This document shows positions 35,347-43,978 of a stretch of 64,000 nt of DNA, piece by piece (position 1 is the first letter of the stretch; every line of letters starts with the position of its first letter). Source of the DNA: JAAYPI01 sp963668615 (GTDB lineage: Bacteria; Bacteroidota; Bacteroidia; Bacteroidales; Paludibacteraceae); the NCBI GenBank assembly GCA_963668615.2, contig CAXXCL010000002.1, positions 186,001 to 250,000 on the forward strand. The letters run 5' to 3'. The notes beneath the pieces are model-generated. The model was not told the origin of the DNA, made no database searches, and was given only the letters and a program-made list of their open reading frames with translations. The position numbers were made by a program, and so were the translations under genes.

Positions 35347-36234
35347 CTAATTTTGTTTCTTTCCCGAATAGTGGAGAAAAGCCTCTGTTACTTCGTTGTT
35401 GTATGTTTTAGAGACAGGAATATCTCCTAAACGGTCGACATCTAATTCGAGACTAATACCTTCTTTATCTGTTCGAATAGCTGTAACGTGTTCAAAATTA
35501 ACCATATAAGAACGATGACATCGTTTGATAGCAGTCGATTCAAGTTCTTCTGATAGTTGCTTTAATGTATTTCGAAGCATAAACTCGGAAATTTTCGCTT
35601 TGTTTTGATATTTTATAATTACGTAATTATCAGCAGATTCTAAATAGATAATATTGTCAAAGGTAACAGAGAATTTTAATTCTCCCTTATCATTTTTGAA
35701 TGCAATGACAGAAGGTTCCAGTTTAGTATTGATTGTGTATTCCTCTTTTTCCAAATCTTTCAGTTTATGCTTTTTATCTTCCAAAGAAAAATATAACCAA
35801 GAGACACAGTAGGGTAATAGGATGATTAAAAAGGTATTAATGTTTGACTCTCTAAAAACGTTAGCAACAATATCTATAGACAATGGAGTTGGAAATTCGC
35901 GTACAGACAAGGTGTATACTGTATATAAAGATGCTAATACAACAATCTCTGTTAGTATCCATAAAAAATATTCGAGATAATACAATTTATGCCTTCTTAC
36001 GAATAGGTACATTAAATATCTGCTGAGAGAAATGACAAGAATTCCTGTTAAAACTAAAATACAGGAAAATAAAAAATATTTTATAGGAGAAACCTCATAC
36101 CAAGTAGCAGAGCTAAATGGTTTGTATAAATTAACAAAACACAGAGCGAATATAGCCGTGAATATAATTAACTTAATAAGATTTCCTTTATTAGTTAAAT
36201 GTTCTGCCACGTGTCTTTTTCTTCCGATGCTCAT
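35347..36234 (-). CDS. LytTR-family membrane-bound transcription regulator
   Basis: 295 residues with four hydrophobic segments in the first half (about 20-40, 53-72, 86-106, 130-150), a short coiled linker (SLEDKKHKLKDLEKEEYTIN), and a C-terminal LytTR DNA-binding domain (about 190-290, IIYLESADNYVIIKYQNK, LEELESTAIKRCHRSYMVN). It has no response-receiver domain, so the membrane part may itself sense a signal. Such one-component LytTR proteins are frequent in Bacteroidetes. It is divergently transcribed from an alpha/beta hydrolase gene, and the region between them carries nested inverted repeats. It has a promoter-like box at 36256-36263. Confidence 0.88.
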   Translation of the reverse strand: MSIGRKRHVAEHLTNKGNLIKLIIFTAIFALCFVNLYKPFSSATWYEVSPIKYFLFSCILVLTGILVISLSRYLMYLFVRRHKLYYLEYFLWILTEIVVLASLYTVYTLSVREFPTPLSIDIVANVFRESNINTFLIILLPYCVSWLYFSLEDKKHKLKDLEKEEYTINTKLEPSVIAFKNDKGELKFSVTFDNIIYLESADNYVIIKYQNKAKISEFMLRNTLKQLSEELESTAIKRCHRSYMVNFEHVTAIRTDKEGISLELDVDRLGDIPVSKTYNNEVTEAFLHYSGKKQN

Positions 36235-36255
36235 ACTTACTCTTTAAAATTCTTA

Positions 36256-36263
36256 CAAATTTA
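36256..36263 (-). promoter_or_regulatory. -7 promoter box for the LytTR regulator
   Basis: TAAATTTG on the minus strand matches the consensus exactly, 21 bases before the start. No TTTG at the -33 distance. Confidence 0.4.
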
Positions 36264-36339
36264 GCTTATTTTTCGAGTATAAATAAATAAGTTTGACATT
36301 ATCTTCCAACAGAATGAATCAAATTTTATTTCTCCATTG

Positions 36340-36403
36340 ACCACATATATCCATTTTTCACCCCTATTTTTAGGGGTTTAACCCAATGTGTGGTTGATAA
36401 ACC
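36340..36403. promoter_or_regulatory. Nested dyads between the LytTR and hydrolase genes
   Basis: An outer pair ACCACA (36340-36345) / TGTGGT (36389-36394) surrounds an inner perfect hairpin CCCCTA-TTTT-TAGGGG (36361-36376), with centres within two bases of each other. GGGTT-T-AACCC (36374-36384) and GGTT-GATA-AACC (36392-36403) follow. The G/C tracts stand out in an AT-rich region. It could be a regulator-binding site, for example for the adjacent LytTR protein, or a structured 5' leader of the hydrolase mRNA. Confidence 0.4.
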
Positions 36404-36464
36404 CTTTTATTTCATTTTTTTAATAAAGAAACTTTCCTTTGTTCCGGTTTTTAATACAAAAATC

Positions 36465-37598
36465 ATGAAAGTTTTAGAAAGATTTAATGTGCTTAAGGCA
36501 ATTTTTGATCCCAATAAAAATTGTGCAATAGAAAATTCTCCTTTGGAAATTGTTTCTTCTTCTTTTACAGTAGAAGAAAAGAACAAAGATTTGGCAATTC
36601 TTCAAAAGTCATTTGAAAATTCTTTTGGTTGTCATCTATCAGATTATAGTGTTTCTGAAAATAATTCTTTTAATTATCCTATTTTTCGTTATAAAGGGTC
36701 TCCAAAAAACAATTCTGTGATTATTTTGCTCCATGGATTGAATGAGAGAAGTTGGGAAAAATATTTGTGTTGGGCTGAGTTTTTAGCTTTGCATACGGGA
36801 AAACCCGTTTTGCTTTTTCCAATAGCCTTTCATGTTAACAGGACTCCATCCAATTGGTATTTACCCAGAGCTGTGAGTAATTATGTCTCTGAACGCAGGA
36901 ATATATTGCATAGCCCCGAAAACCTTAGCGTTGCAAATATTGCCCTTAGTGATAGATTGACTGATAATCCGTTACGATTTTATACTTCAGGAAAAGAAAC
37001 CATCGACAATATATGTCAGCTTCTTTCACAGATTAAACAAGGAAGACATCCCTATTGTACTGAAGATGCTAAAGTAGACTTTTTTACATATTCTATAGGC
37101 TCTTTACTCGGACAAGTGATGTTATTATCAAATCCAGAATCATTATTTAGCGATTCTAAATTGTTTATGTTTTGCGGAGGTTCTGTCTTTAATAAAATGA
37201 ATGGGAATTCCCGTTTCATTATGGATAAGGTCGCCTTCTCTACATTGTTCGACTATTATCAGTATACTTTTTTGAGTAACTTGGATAAACAAGATACTTG
37301 TGATCAGGCTTTTAAGTCAATGATAGATGCCAATGTAATGAAAGAATACAGGGAAAAATCTTTTTTACAAGCTTCTTCAAGGATAAAAGCTATATCACTT
37401 AAAAAAGATACTGTAATTCCAACGCAAGGTATTCAGAAAGCTTTGGGAGATGTTTGTGCTGAGAAATGCTTAACCGAATATGATTTTTCTTTTGAATATT
37501 GCCACGAAATGCCATTTCCAATGCAAGAAAAATATGCTGAAGAGGTAGATGTTATGTTTGACAAGGTTTTTTCTATTGCCGGAGATTTTTTATGCTAG
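36465..37598 (+). CDS. Alpha/beta-hydrolase-like protein (resembles DUF6051)
   Basis: 377 residues from the ATG at 36465; an upstream frame (from 36390) reads through the AT-rich leader and is not used. The core shows an alpha/beta hydrolase pattern: an oxyanion-strand IILLHGLNERSWEKYL (about 87-102), a nucleophile elbow TYSIG at 208-212 with Ser210, where the usual first Gly of GxSxG is Thr, and a candidate catalytic His in CHEMPFP near the C-terminus. There is no signal peptide, so it is cytoplasmic. The substrate is unknown. It is divergent from the LytTR regulator and converges on a membrane glycosyltransferase gene with an 11-base gap. Confidence 0.7.
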   Translation: MKVLERFNVLKAIFDPNKNCAIENSPLEIVSSSFTVEEKNKDLAILQKSFENSFGCHLSDYSVSENNSFNYPIFRYKGSPKNNSVIILLHGLNERSWEKYLCWAEFLALHTGKPVLLFPIAFHVNRTPSNWYLPRAVSNYVSERRNILHSPENLSVANIALSDRLTDNPLRFYTSGKETIDNICQLLSQIKQGRHPYCTEDAKVDFFTYSIGSLLGQVMLLSNPESLFSDSKLFMFCGGSVFNKMNGNSRFIMDKVAFSTLFDYYQYTFLSNLDKQDTCDQAFKSMIDANVMKEYREKSFLQASSRIKAISLKKDTVIPTQGIQKALGDVCAEKCLTEYDFSFEYCHEMPFPMQEKYAEEVDVMFDKVFSIAGDFLC

Positions 37599-37609
37599 AA
37601 ATATTCAGT

Positions 37610-39022
37610 TTATTTCTTATAAAGTCGTATAAAAACACCCAATTGTCTGAATTCTTTTACTAAGGTAAAATTCTTTTTCAACCTGTCTATTTCGTTATCT
37701 TCGAATTCATTATAAACATTTGAATATAAAACGTATTTATCTGTATCTAAATTCTTGTAAGGATGTTTGTCCATATTGTTTGATAGGTCAAGAAATTTTT
37801 GTTCCGTTATATTTGGGAAAGTACAACCTACATCTTGAATTTTTATTCCTTCCTTTTTCATGTACACCATCATTTCATTTCTTAACTTATAATAGTTAAG
37901 ATGTGCCAATGAGGCATCCCATCCTTGCGATATTTTTTCGGGATACACCCAGAAATTTCCACTTAAGGAACCAATGAGTACAAAAGTAAAAAGAATATAT
38001 TTTACTTTTTCCATTTTTATTTTTTCAAAAATAAGATATACCGTTATTAATGAAAAAATAAGGTATAGGGGTAAAATGTAACGATGTCCACTCAAATATC
38101 TGTACATCAAGAAACTATAAGATAAGGTTAAGGTTAGAATTGCAAAAATAAAAAACATTCGGAGAAATTTTTTATCGTGCTTTATTGCTTTAAAATACCT
38201 TATCCCAATAAAGAGAGTAGTGACCCAAAGAAAAATACGTCCGAAGTCAATCATTCGCCAACCAAGTAGTCCAATATTAAACAAAAACCCTTTAAAATTA
38301 ACCGGTTGAAAACTTATTGCCCATGGAGAATCTTCATGATAACCAATCCACCCTTTTTTTGTAAAATGAATATAGTTGTAGAAGATGAAAATCAATAGAG
38401 CCGGTAAATAAATGAAAGATTTGCGTAATAACTGATCAAAAATTGATTTTATACCACCTTGTTTAGTGTTCAAAACAATGTCAATGATTAGTATAGCAAA
38501 CGCAACCATCATTCCTCGCATACTTACAAGAAAAAGTCCTGTAATTGAACAACAAAGTAAAACTTTCTTTTCACCCAAAACTCCATTTAAACCGAGCAAA
38601 AAGAAAAAGACCAAAGCAATATCAGGAGAAATTAATGTGCTTTGACTAAGTAAAGTAGCATCGGACAAAAAAATGAGCAGAGCATAATAAATATATTTTT
38701 GGGTAATGAATTTTTTGAGTAGAAGAAATGCTTGAATGACTATTCCGAATAGAAACGGAAACATAGCTAGATGACTAACAAACAAATTTTTGCCAAATAT
38801 TTTCCAAGCAAGAGCAAGGTACATTCCAAAAGTAGGAATGTGTCCACTATCTATATCGTTCGGCAACAATAGTTTGGAAAAATTAGTTTCGTAAAAAAAA
38901 TGAGCATGTTTTGAACCCAATTGAACAGTGTCCCAAAAAAATATGTTATCAGAAACTAAAAGAGTTAGCGTGAGGTAAAAAAGAAAGAATGGAGTAAGTC
39001 GTATATATGTTTTAGTATCCAT
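37610..39022 (-). CDS. Polytopic GT-C-type glycosyltransferase-like membrane protein
   Basis: 470 residues with about ten membrane helices and a C-terminal periplasmic tail of about 110 residues. The first loop has acidic residues in NIFFWDTVQLGSKHAHFFYE, followed by DIDSGHIPTFGMYLALAW, resembling the Asp-containing loop and family core of dolichyl/undecaprenyl-phosphate-sugar transferases (PMT/ArnT types). It may add a sugar from a lipid carrier to a surface glycan, lipid or protein. The similarity is at topology and motif level only. Single minus-strand gene with no clear promoter box. Confidence 0.6.
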   Translation of the reverse strand: MDTKTYIRLTPFFLFYLTLTLLVSDNIFFWDTVQLGSKHAHFFYETNFSKLLLPNDIDSGHIPTFGMYLALAWKIFGKNLFVSHLAMFPFLFGIVIQAFLLLKKFITQKYIYYALLIFLSDATLLSQSTLISPDIALVFFFLLGLNGVLGEKKVLLCCSITGLFLVSMRGMMVAFAILIIDIVLNTKQGGIKSIFDQLLRKSFIYLPALLIFIFYNYIHFTKKGWIGYHEDSPWAISFQPVNFKGFLFNIGLLGWRMIDFGRIFLWVTTLFIGIRYFKAIKHDKKFLRMFFIFAILTLTLSYSFLMYRYLSGHRYILPLYLIFSLITVYLIFEKIKMEKVKYILFTFVLIGSLSGNFWVYPEKISQGWDASLAHLNYYKLRNEMMVYMKKEGIKIQDVGCTFPNITEQKFLDLSNNMDKHPYKNLDTDKYVLYSNVYNEFEDNEIDRLKKNFTLVKEFRQLGVFIRLYKK

Positions 39023-39310
39023 TATTTTAGAAAATACATTTTATTCCACAAAAATAGAATTAAATATACAATAATCAATATTTCTGATTGGTAGAGAATG
39101 GCTTTGTATTTTCCTTAAAAACCGCCGGGAGGTAATTATTAAGACTGCAATTAATGGTTTGGAGTTGTAAATTTTGAGATGTCGACATTTTTTTTTACAA
39201 TAGTTTTTTAACTACTGCAAAAAAAGTGTTGCAAATCCGTTGCATTTACTAAGCGTCCCCCTTTTTACGTTTTGTTAAACGATTGATAAGAAACGACTTA
39301 TAAGGTTTTG
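39023..39310. other. Intergenic region downstream of tRNA-Thr
   Basis: 288 bases with no open frame worth reporting. It has a ten-base palindrome ATGTCGACAT (39179-39188), a direct repeat GTTGCA separated by five bases (about 39233-39244), and a small hairpin CGTTT-TGTT-AAACG (39268-39281) downstream of the tRNA on its strand. None is followed by a T tract on the tRNA strand, so no terminator can be named. Confidence 0.5.
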
Positions 39311-39383
<73 letters not shown>

Positions 39384-39395
39384 ATAATCCGAGTG

Positions 39396-39403
39396 CAAAA
39401 TTA
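39396..39403 (-). promoter_or_regulatory. -7 promoter box for tRNA-Thr
   Basis: TAATTTTG followed by CAC on the minus strand is an exact TAnnTTTG match, ending 12 bases before the tRNA 5' end, the distance expected for a start a few bases before the mature tRNA. Confidence 0.55.
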
Positions 39404-39548
39404 GTAAATAATTTCATGTTTCTGAATCTAAACGGAATAATATTTATTAAAATGTAATGAAGAAAATTTCAAATGTATTTTTTGTATCTCTATTGTTAAC
39501 TTTTTGTTAAATGTAATGGTTTTAATTTTATTTTACATAAAATCATAT

Positions 39549-39556
39549 TATTTTTG
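39549..39556 (+). promoter_or_regulatory. -7 promoter box for the small winged-helix gene
   Basis: TATTTTTG is an exact -7 match, 53 bases before the ATG at 39610. Confidence 0.45.
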
Positions 39557-39609
39557 TAATACTCCTTTGGGGCGATTTATTATAATGTTCAATTAAAAAA
39601 AAAGAAGAA

Positions 39610-39810
39610 ATGCAAGACAAAGTAGGAATAAATGCAGGTTTAGTGTGGAATGCACTATATGCAGCAGATGGAAGATTAGAATTCAAAGCTTTGAAGAAAG
39701 CTACAAAGTTAACAGACAAAGAACTTTACACAGCTTTTGGCTGGTTGCTTAGGGAGGGTAAATTAGATGTGAAAGAAGAAGAAAAAGATATTTTTATTTC
39801 TTTACTTTAA
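39610..39810 (+). CDS. Small winged helix-turn-helix protein (DUF2582-like)
   Basis: 66-residue protein that is a single winged-helix unit: NAGLVWNALYAADGRLEFKA (helix 1 and strand), LKKATKLTDKELYTAFGWLL (helices 2-3) and a wing KLDVKEEEKDIFISL. It matches the DUF2582 type, small stand-alone proteins common in Bacteroidetes whose targets are unknown. It forms its own transcription unit, with a promoter box at 39549 and a 22-base-pair hairpin after it. Strong flanking signals suggest solid expression. Confidence 0.85.
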   Translation: MQDKVGINAGLVWNALYAADGRLEFKALKKATKLTDKELYTAFGWLLREGKLDVKEEEKDIFISLL

Positions 39811-39831
39811 TTAATTTCTGGAAACTGCTTG

Positions 39832-39878
39832 ATAAAATAGAGAGAGGCGTTGTTTTACAACGCCTCTCTCTATTTTAT
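39832..39878. terminator. Bidirectional hairpin terminator
   Basis: A perfect 22-base inverted repeat (39832-39853 with 39857-39878) and a three-T loop, with GAGAGGCGTTG/CAACGCCTCTC core and AT-rich outer arms. It lies between the convergent winged-helix and DUF4105 genes and is the longest perfect hairpin in the window. Confidence 0.92.
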
Positions 39879-39895
39879 ATTTTTCAGAATATTCA

Positions 39896-41110
39896 TTATC
39901 TACACCTTTTTTTGCTATGATGTTTTTTATTTCTATGGTATCCCCAAAAGAAAACATGTAAAGCAGATCTAGTTAGAAATAGTAAAATAAGAGGGATAAA
40001 AGCTAGATTAAAGTACTGGGGAATAGCCCACATAGATACTAAGAATATTGTTAGAACAATACTTTCTATAAAATAAAATATAAGACAACATTCTGATTTT
40101 TTTTTCTTGCCAAATATCCAAATTAAAATGGGTGCAAACATAAACGGATTTAGCCAAATTATATTGAAATTAGCGTCAGTAAAAGGATGCTTAGAGAAGA
40201 AAAATAAAAACGTAATAAGTGTACCTACAATTCCACCAACAGTAAACAAAACAATGTCAATCCAATGATATTTTGTTTTCTTTATGTATCCAGAAACAGA
40301 CACGAGAAACACAATCAAAAATAGGAGAGAAAAAACCACAATAGGAGAGAAAAAATTCTTTTTTTCTTTTTCTATTTTAGTATCTTTTGGAAATATCTCT
40401 TGGAGGGGTTGTGTTAACTTTGTTTTATTACCGTCTTTTACAATATAGCTTTGCGATAATGATTCAGAGAGAAGTTGCGGTAAAAATAGTAAATCACGCT
40501 CACTGGCCACTTCATCTGTGTGACTTCCTAGACACAAATCGAAAGCAAATTTAGCCCATGGAGCATTTTCTGTGTAGATTTCAATAGCTTCTCTGTATGT
40601 TATCGGCTGTATGCTAAGTGGGTAGGAGATGTTTCCTTCGACATTTCTTTCAAAAACATCTCTTGGACGTGTAGCACAATTATTGAAAATAAAATTATAT
40701 CGGTAAACTTTATTTTCAGGTAAAATATCCCAATTTAGTTTTTCCCAAATAGCTTGTTTTTCTTTTTGATTTAAATTGAGTTGTAGCTCAGTTAGACTGG
40801 AATTGCGCAAAATATATGAAAGAGCAAAATCCTGGTAACCGCACACCCCAACTTGGTAGTCTGTTTTTCCACGAAGAAAATTAAAAATAAAATTGGAATC
40901 ATTGAAATCAAATAGTCCATAATTGAAAACACAATCAATATGCTGGCTTTTATCTACAATATGAATACCTGTGTGACCAAATAATTCATAAATTTTTTCG
41001 CCAGGAGAGCAGGTAAGTAGCGATACAGAAGCATTTTCGCTAAGTTTGGTTATAGCTTGTGCAGAAATAGACACAAATAAAGCTAATAAAAAAACGAGAC
41101 GTTTTAACAT
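39896..41110 (-). CDS. DUF4105 domain membrane protein
   Basis: 404 residues. A signal peptide (LVFLLALFVSISAQA) precedes an exported DUF4105 domain (about 25-245) with LLTCSPGEKIYELFGHTGIHI near the start and FNNCATRPRDVFERNVEG near 145-162. The conserved His and Cys residues of these two motifs resemble a cysteine-peptidase-like site, which is inference. Four to five membrane helices fill about 255-390, and the tail is very basic (HRNKKHHSKKRCR). The domain is widespread in Bacteroidetes; its function is not established. Single gene on the minus strand. Confidence 0.85.
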   Translation of the reverse strand: MLKRLVFLLALFVSISAQAITKLSENASVSLLTCSPGEKIYELFGHTGIHIVDKSQHIDCVFNYGLFDFNDSNFIFNFLRGKTDYQVGVCGYQDFALSYILRNSSLTELQLNLNQKEKQAIWEKLNWDILPENKVYRYNFIFNNCATRPRDVFERNVEGNISYPLSIQPITYREAIEIYTENAPWAKFAFDLCLGSHTDEVASERDLLFLPQLLSESLSQSYIVKDGNKTKLTQPLQEIFPKDTKIEKEKKNFFSPIVVFSLLFLIVFLVSVSGYIKKTKYHWIDIVLFTVGGIVGTLITFLFFFSKHPFTDANFNIIWLNPFMFAPILIWIFGKKKKSECCLIFYFIESIVLTIFLVSMWAIPQYFNLAFIPLILLFLTRSALHVFFWGYHRNKKHHSKKRCR

Positions 41111-41219
41111 AAAAATAAGATTTCAATTCGTAAGCTGTAAAATTAATATTTTAAATTTAGAACACAAATCGGTTCTAACTATTTTATGTTTTTTTTAAGC
41201 AAAACAAGCGATTAAAAAA

Positions 41220-42497
41220 TCATAAAGCCTCAGCAACTACAAAAGTACTTCCTCCTATAAAAATGACATCTAAGGTGTCTGCATTTCTTTTTGCTTCTTT
41301 CAAAGCCTCTTCAACAGACAAGAAAGCATTGCCTGATAGACCATAGTACTTAGCTTTGTTTTGTAAAATATTGGGATCAAGAGCTCGTGGAATATTTGCT
41401 TTTGTGAAGTAATATTGAGCATTTTTAGGTAATAACTTAAGAACAGCGTCATGATTTTTATCATTAACCATTCCAATTACCATATGTAAATTTTTCTTTG
41501 GTAAATTTTCCAATTGTTCCACAACATATCTTATACCAGCCTCATTGTGTGCTGTATCCGCAATAATCAGAGGCTTTTTTTGCAATATTTGCCAACGACC
41601 ACGCAATCCTGTTATGCCAGTGACATTTTTAAATCCCTTATAAACAGCTTCTTTGGGAATTTTGAAAGTTTCTTTTTTTTGCAAAATAGTCACTGCGGTT
41701 AAAATAGTAGCGGTGTTTTTAATTTGACAAAGACCTCCTAAGTCCGCTGTTAGATTTTCATAACCACTCGCTTGGTAAACAGTTTTACCTGTTTTCGACA
41801 AAGACTCTCGTTGAACAGAAAGCAATTTTTCCGAAAAATAGATTTCTGAATGCTTTATTAATGCCGTTGATGCGAAAATTTCTTGGGTTTCTTGGGTTGT
41901 TTCTCCTATTACGACAGGAATGTTCTCTTTGATTATGCCGGCTTTCTCTATTGCAATTTTTTCTAAAGTGTCTCCTAGTAAGTTCGTGTGGTCAAAGCTA
42001 ATATTAGTAATGATGCTCAATTCCGGAGAAATAATATTGGTGCTGTCAAGTCGTCCTCCTAATCCAACTTCAATAATTGCCACATCAACTTTTTTTTGTT
42101 TAAAATAACAAAAAGCCATCATGGTTGAAAATTCAAAGAAAGAAGGAGAAGCCTTTTCAATTAGCTCTTTACCTTGTTCAACAAAGTTTATAACAAAATT
42201 CCGGCTAATCGGTTTGCCATTTACACGTATTCTTTCTGAGAAATCTTTTAAATGCGGAGATGTATAAAGACCTACTTTGTAACCTGAACATTGCAGAATA
42301 GCTGCCAAAGTATGAGAAACGGATCCTTTTCCGTTGGTTCCACCCACGTGAATAGTTTTGAAACTTTGGTGTGGATGGTTGTATTTTTCGTCCAAAAAGA
42401 ACATATTGCTTAATCCTTCTTTATAAGCATTTGTTCCAATCTGTTGAAAAAGAGGAGTTTTATTGTATAAATAAGAAAGCGTTTCTGAGTAGGTCAT
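41220..42497 (-). CDS. folC: Bifunctional folylpolyglutamate synthase / dihydrofolate synthase
   Basis: 425 residues from the ATG at 42497; a TTG nine bases upstream is also in frame. The Mur-ligase fold is clear: P-loop HVGGTNGKGSVSHTL near 50-64, TSPHLKDFSERIRVNG, the VGLGGRLDSTNII loop with metal ligands, ITNISFDHTNLLGDT, and IADTAHNEAGIRYVV opening the C-terminal domain. The enzyme adds glutamate to dihydropteroate and to folates. Both activities are usually carried by one protein in Bacteroidetes. Single minus-strand gene. Confidence 0.95.
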   Translation of the reverse strand: MTYSETLSYLYNKTPLFQQIGTNAYKEGLSNMFFLDEKYNHPHQSFKTIHVGGTNGKGSVSHTLAAILQCSGYKVGLYTSPHLKDFSERIRVNGKPISRNFVINFVEQGKELIEKASPSFFEFSTMMAFCYFKQKKVDVAIIEVGLGGRLDSTNIISPELSIITNISFDHTNLLGDTLEKIAIEKAGIIKENIPVVIGETTQETQEIFASTALIKHSEIYFSEKLLSVQRESLSKTGKTVYQASGYENLTADLGGLCQIKNTATILTAVTILQKKETFKIPKEAVYKGFKNVTGITGLRGRWQILQKKPLIIADTAHNEAGIRYVVEQLENLPKKNLHMVIGMVNDKNHDAVLKLLPKNAQYYFTKANIPRALDPNILQNKAKYYGLSGNAFLSVEEALKEAKRNADTLDVIFIGGSTFVVAEAL

Positions 42498-42622
42498 TTT
42501 AGTCAAATAAAATGTATAATTTCGATTAACAAAACACTGTAAAAATACGCATTATATATTTTTTTTTGCTAAATTTACACATCATTTTTCGTTGTTCTTT
42601 TAACCGATTAAAATAAACTACT

Positions 42623-43948
42623 ATGGGAGAAAAAAAGAATTTCGTGTTAGATACCAATGTGATTCTACACGATTATAAGTGCATTTATAAATTTCAAGAA
42701 AATGATATTTATTTGCCAATCATTGTCTTGGAAGAGTTGGACAAATTTAAAAAGGGTAATGAAGAATTAAATTATAATGCCCGAGAGTTTGCCCGCCAAT
42801 TAGATCTGGTTACAGATAACGATTTGTTTACTAAGGGAGCCTCATTGGGAGAGGGAATGGGGAAAATGTTTGTTTTATTGGGTGAGCCGTTTCCAGAGGC
42901 TATGCAGCTTTCTTTTATGGAAAAAACTCCAGACCATAGAATTTTAGCTATTACACAAGCTCTTCAAGCAAAAAATAAGAAAACAAAAACCATACTCGTT
43001 AGTAAGGATATAAATCTTCGTATTAAGGCTCGTTCTTTGGGAATTCTTGCCGAAGACTACTTTAATGATAAAATTACAAGTAAAGATATATTTGAGAAAG
43101 AGCAAGAAACGTACGAAGGTATTGATGGGGATTTGATTGATAGAATGTATAGTACTGCCGCTGGTATCCCTATTGATAATTTTAGTTTTAAAAATGACAT
43201 AGACCCCAATGAATACTTGGTCTTAAAAAGTGATAGAAATTCTATTTTGGCTCGTTATGATCCTAATATAGAGTCTGTTGTAAAGGTAAAAAAAGAAAAA
43301 TCATTTGGAATTGAACCAAGAAATGCGGAACAAACTTTTGTAATGAATGCTCTTTTGGATGATCAAATAAAACTTGTCTGTATTACAGGGAAAGCAGGAA
43401 CCGGAAAAACGCTTCTTGCATTGGCTGCTGCTTTGGAGAAAAACACCGAATACAAGCAAATCCTTTTGGCACGTCCTATTGTGGCTTTAGCCAACAAAGA
43501 TTTGGGCTTTTTGCCTGGTACTGAAAAAGAAAAAATTGCTCCCTATATGCAGCCTTTATTTGATAACTTAAATGTGATAAAGCATCAATTCCCAAGTGAA
43601 AGTAGGGAAGTAAATTTAATTACGGATATGCTTCATTCAGAGCAATTAGTGATAGAAGCTTTGGCTTTTATTAGAGGAAGAAGTTTATCTAATTCGTATA
43701 TCATTGTCGATGAAGCACAAAATTTGACTCCCCATGAAGTTAAAACGATTATTACGCGTGCCGGAGAAAATACTAAGATTGTATTTACAGGAGATGTTCA
43801 ACAAATTGATACTCCCTATTTGGATATGTTTTCTAATGGATTGGTTTATACCATTGACAAAATGAGAGGACAAAATATCTTTGCTCATGTCAATTTGGTG
43901 AAAGGAGAAAGAAGTTATTTGTCTGAATTAGCAAGTAACCTATTGTAG
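42623..43948 (+). CDS. PIN domain-PhoH ATPase fusion protein
   Basis: 441 residues with an N-terminal PIN nuclease domain (about 5-140; NFVLDTNVILHDYKC, VVLEELDKFKKG, ILVSKDINLRIKA, which supply the acidic metal ligands) and a C-terminal PhoH ATPase (about 235-440; Walker A GKAGTGKT at 256-263, LARPIVALANKDLGFLPG, Walker B IVDEAQNLTPHE, and FTGDVQQID). PIN-PhoH (PhoH2) proteins are reported to unwind and cleave RNA. All catalytic residues appear intact. Bacteroidetes often carry it as a stand-alone gene, as here. The next gene starts 30 bases later and may be co-transcribed. Confidence 0.92.
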   Translation: MGEKKNFVLDTNVILHDYKCIYKFQENDIYLPIIVLEELDKFKKGNEELNYNAREFARQLDLVTDNDLFTKGASLGEGMGKMFVLLGEPFPEAMQLSFMEKTPDHRILAITQALQAKNKKTKTILVSKDINLRIKARSLGILAEDYFNDKITSKDIFEKEQETYEGIDGDLIDRMYSTAAGIPIDNFSFKNDIDPNEYLVLKSDRNSILARYDPNIESVVKVKKEKSFGIEPRNAEQTFVMNALLDDQIKLVCITGKAGTGKTLLALAAALEKNTEYKQILLARPIVALANKDLGFLPGTEKEKIAPYMQPLFDNLNVIKHQFPSESREVNLITDMLHSEQLVIEALAFIRGRSLSNSYIIVDEAQNLTPHEVKTIITRAGENTKIVFTGDVQQIDTPYLDMFSNGLVYTIDKMRGQNIFAHVNLVKGERSYLSELASNLL

Positions 43949-43978
43949 CTTTTTATATAAGCCCTCGAATTAAGGACT

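Noticed and set aside
39179..39188. Ten-base palindrome ATGTCGACAT in the spacer
   Set aside because: Isolated, short, and not tied to a promoter or gene start; chance is likely.
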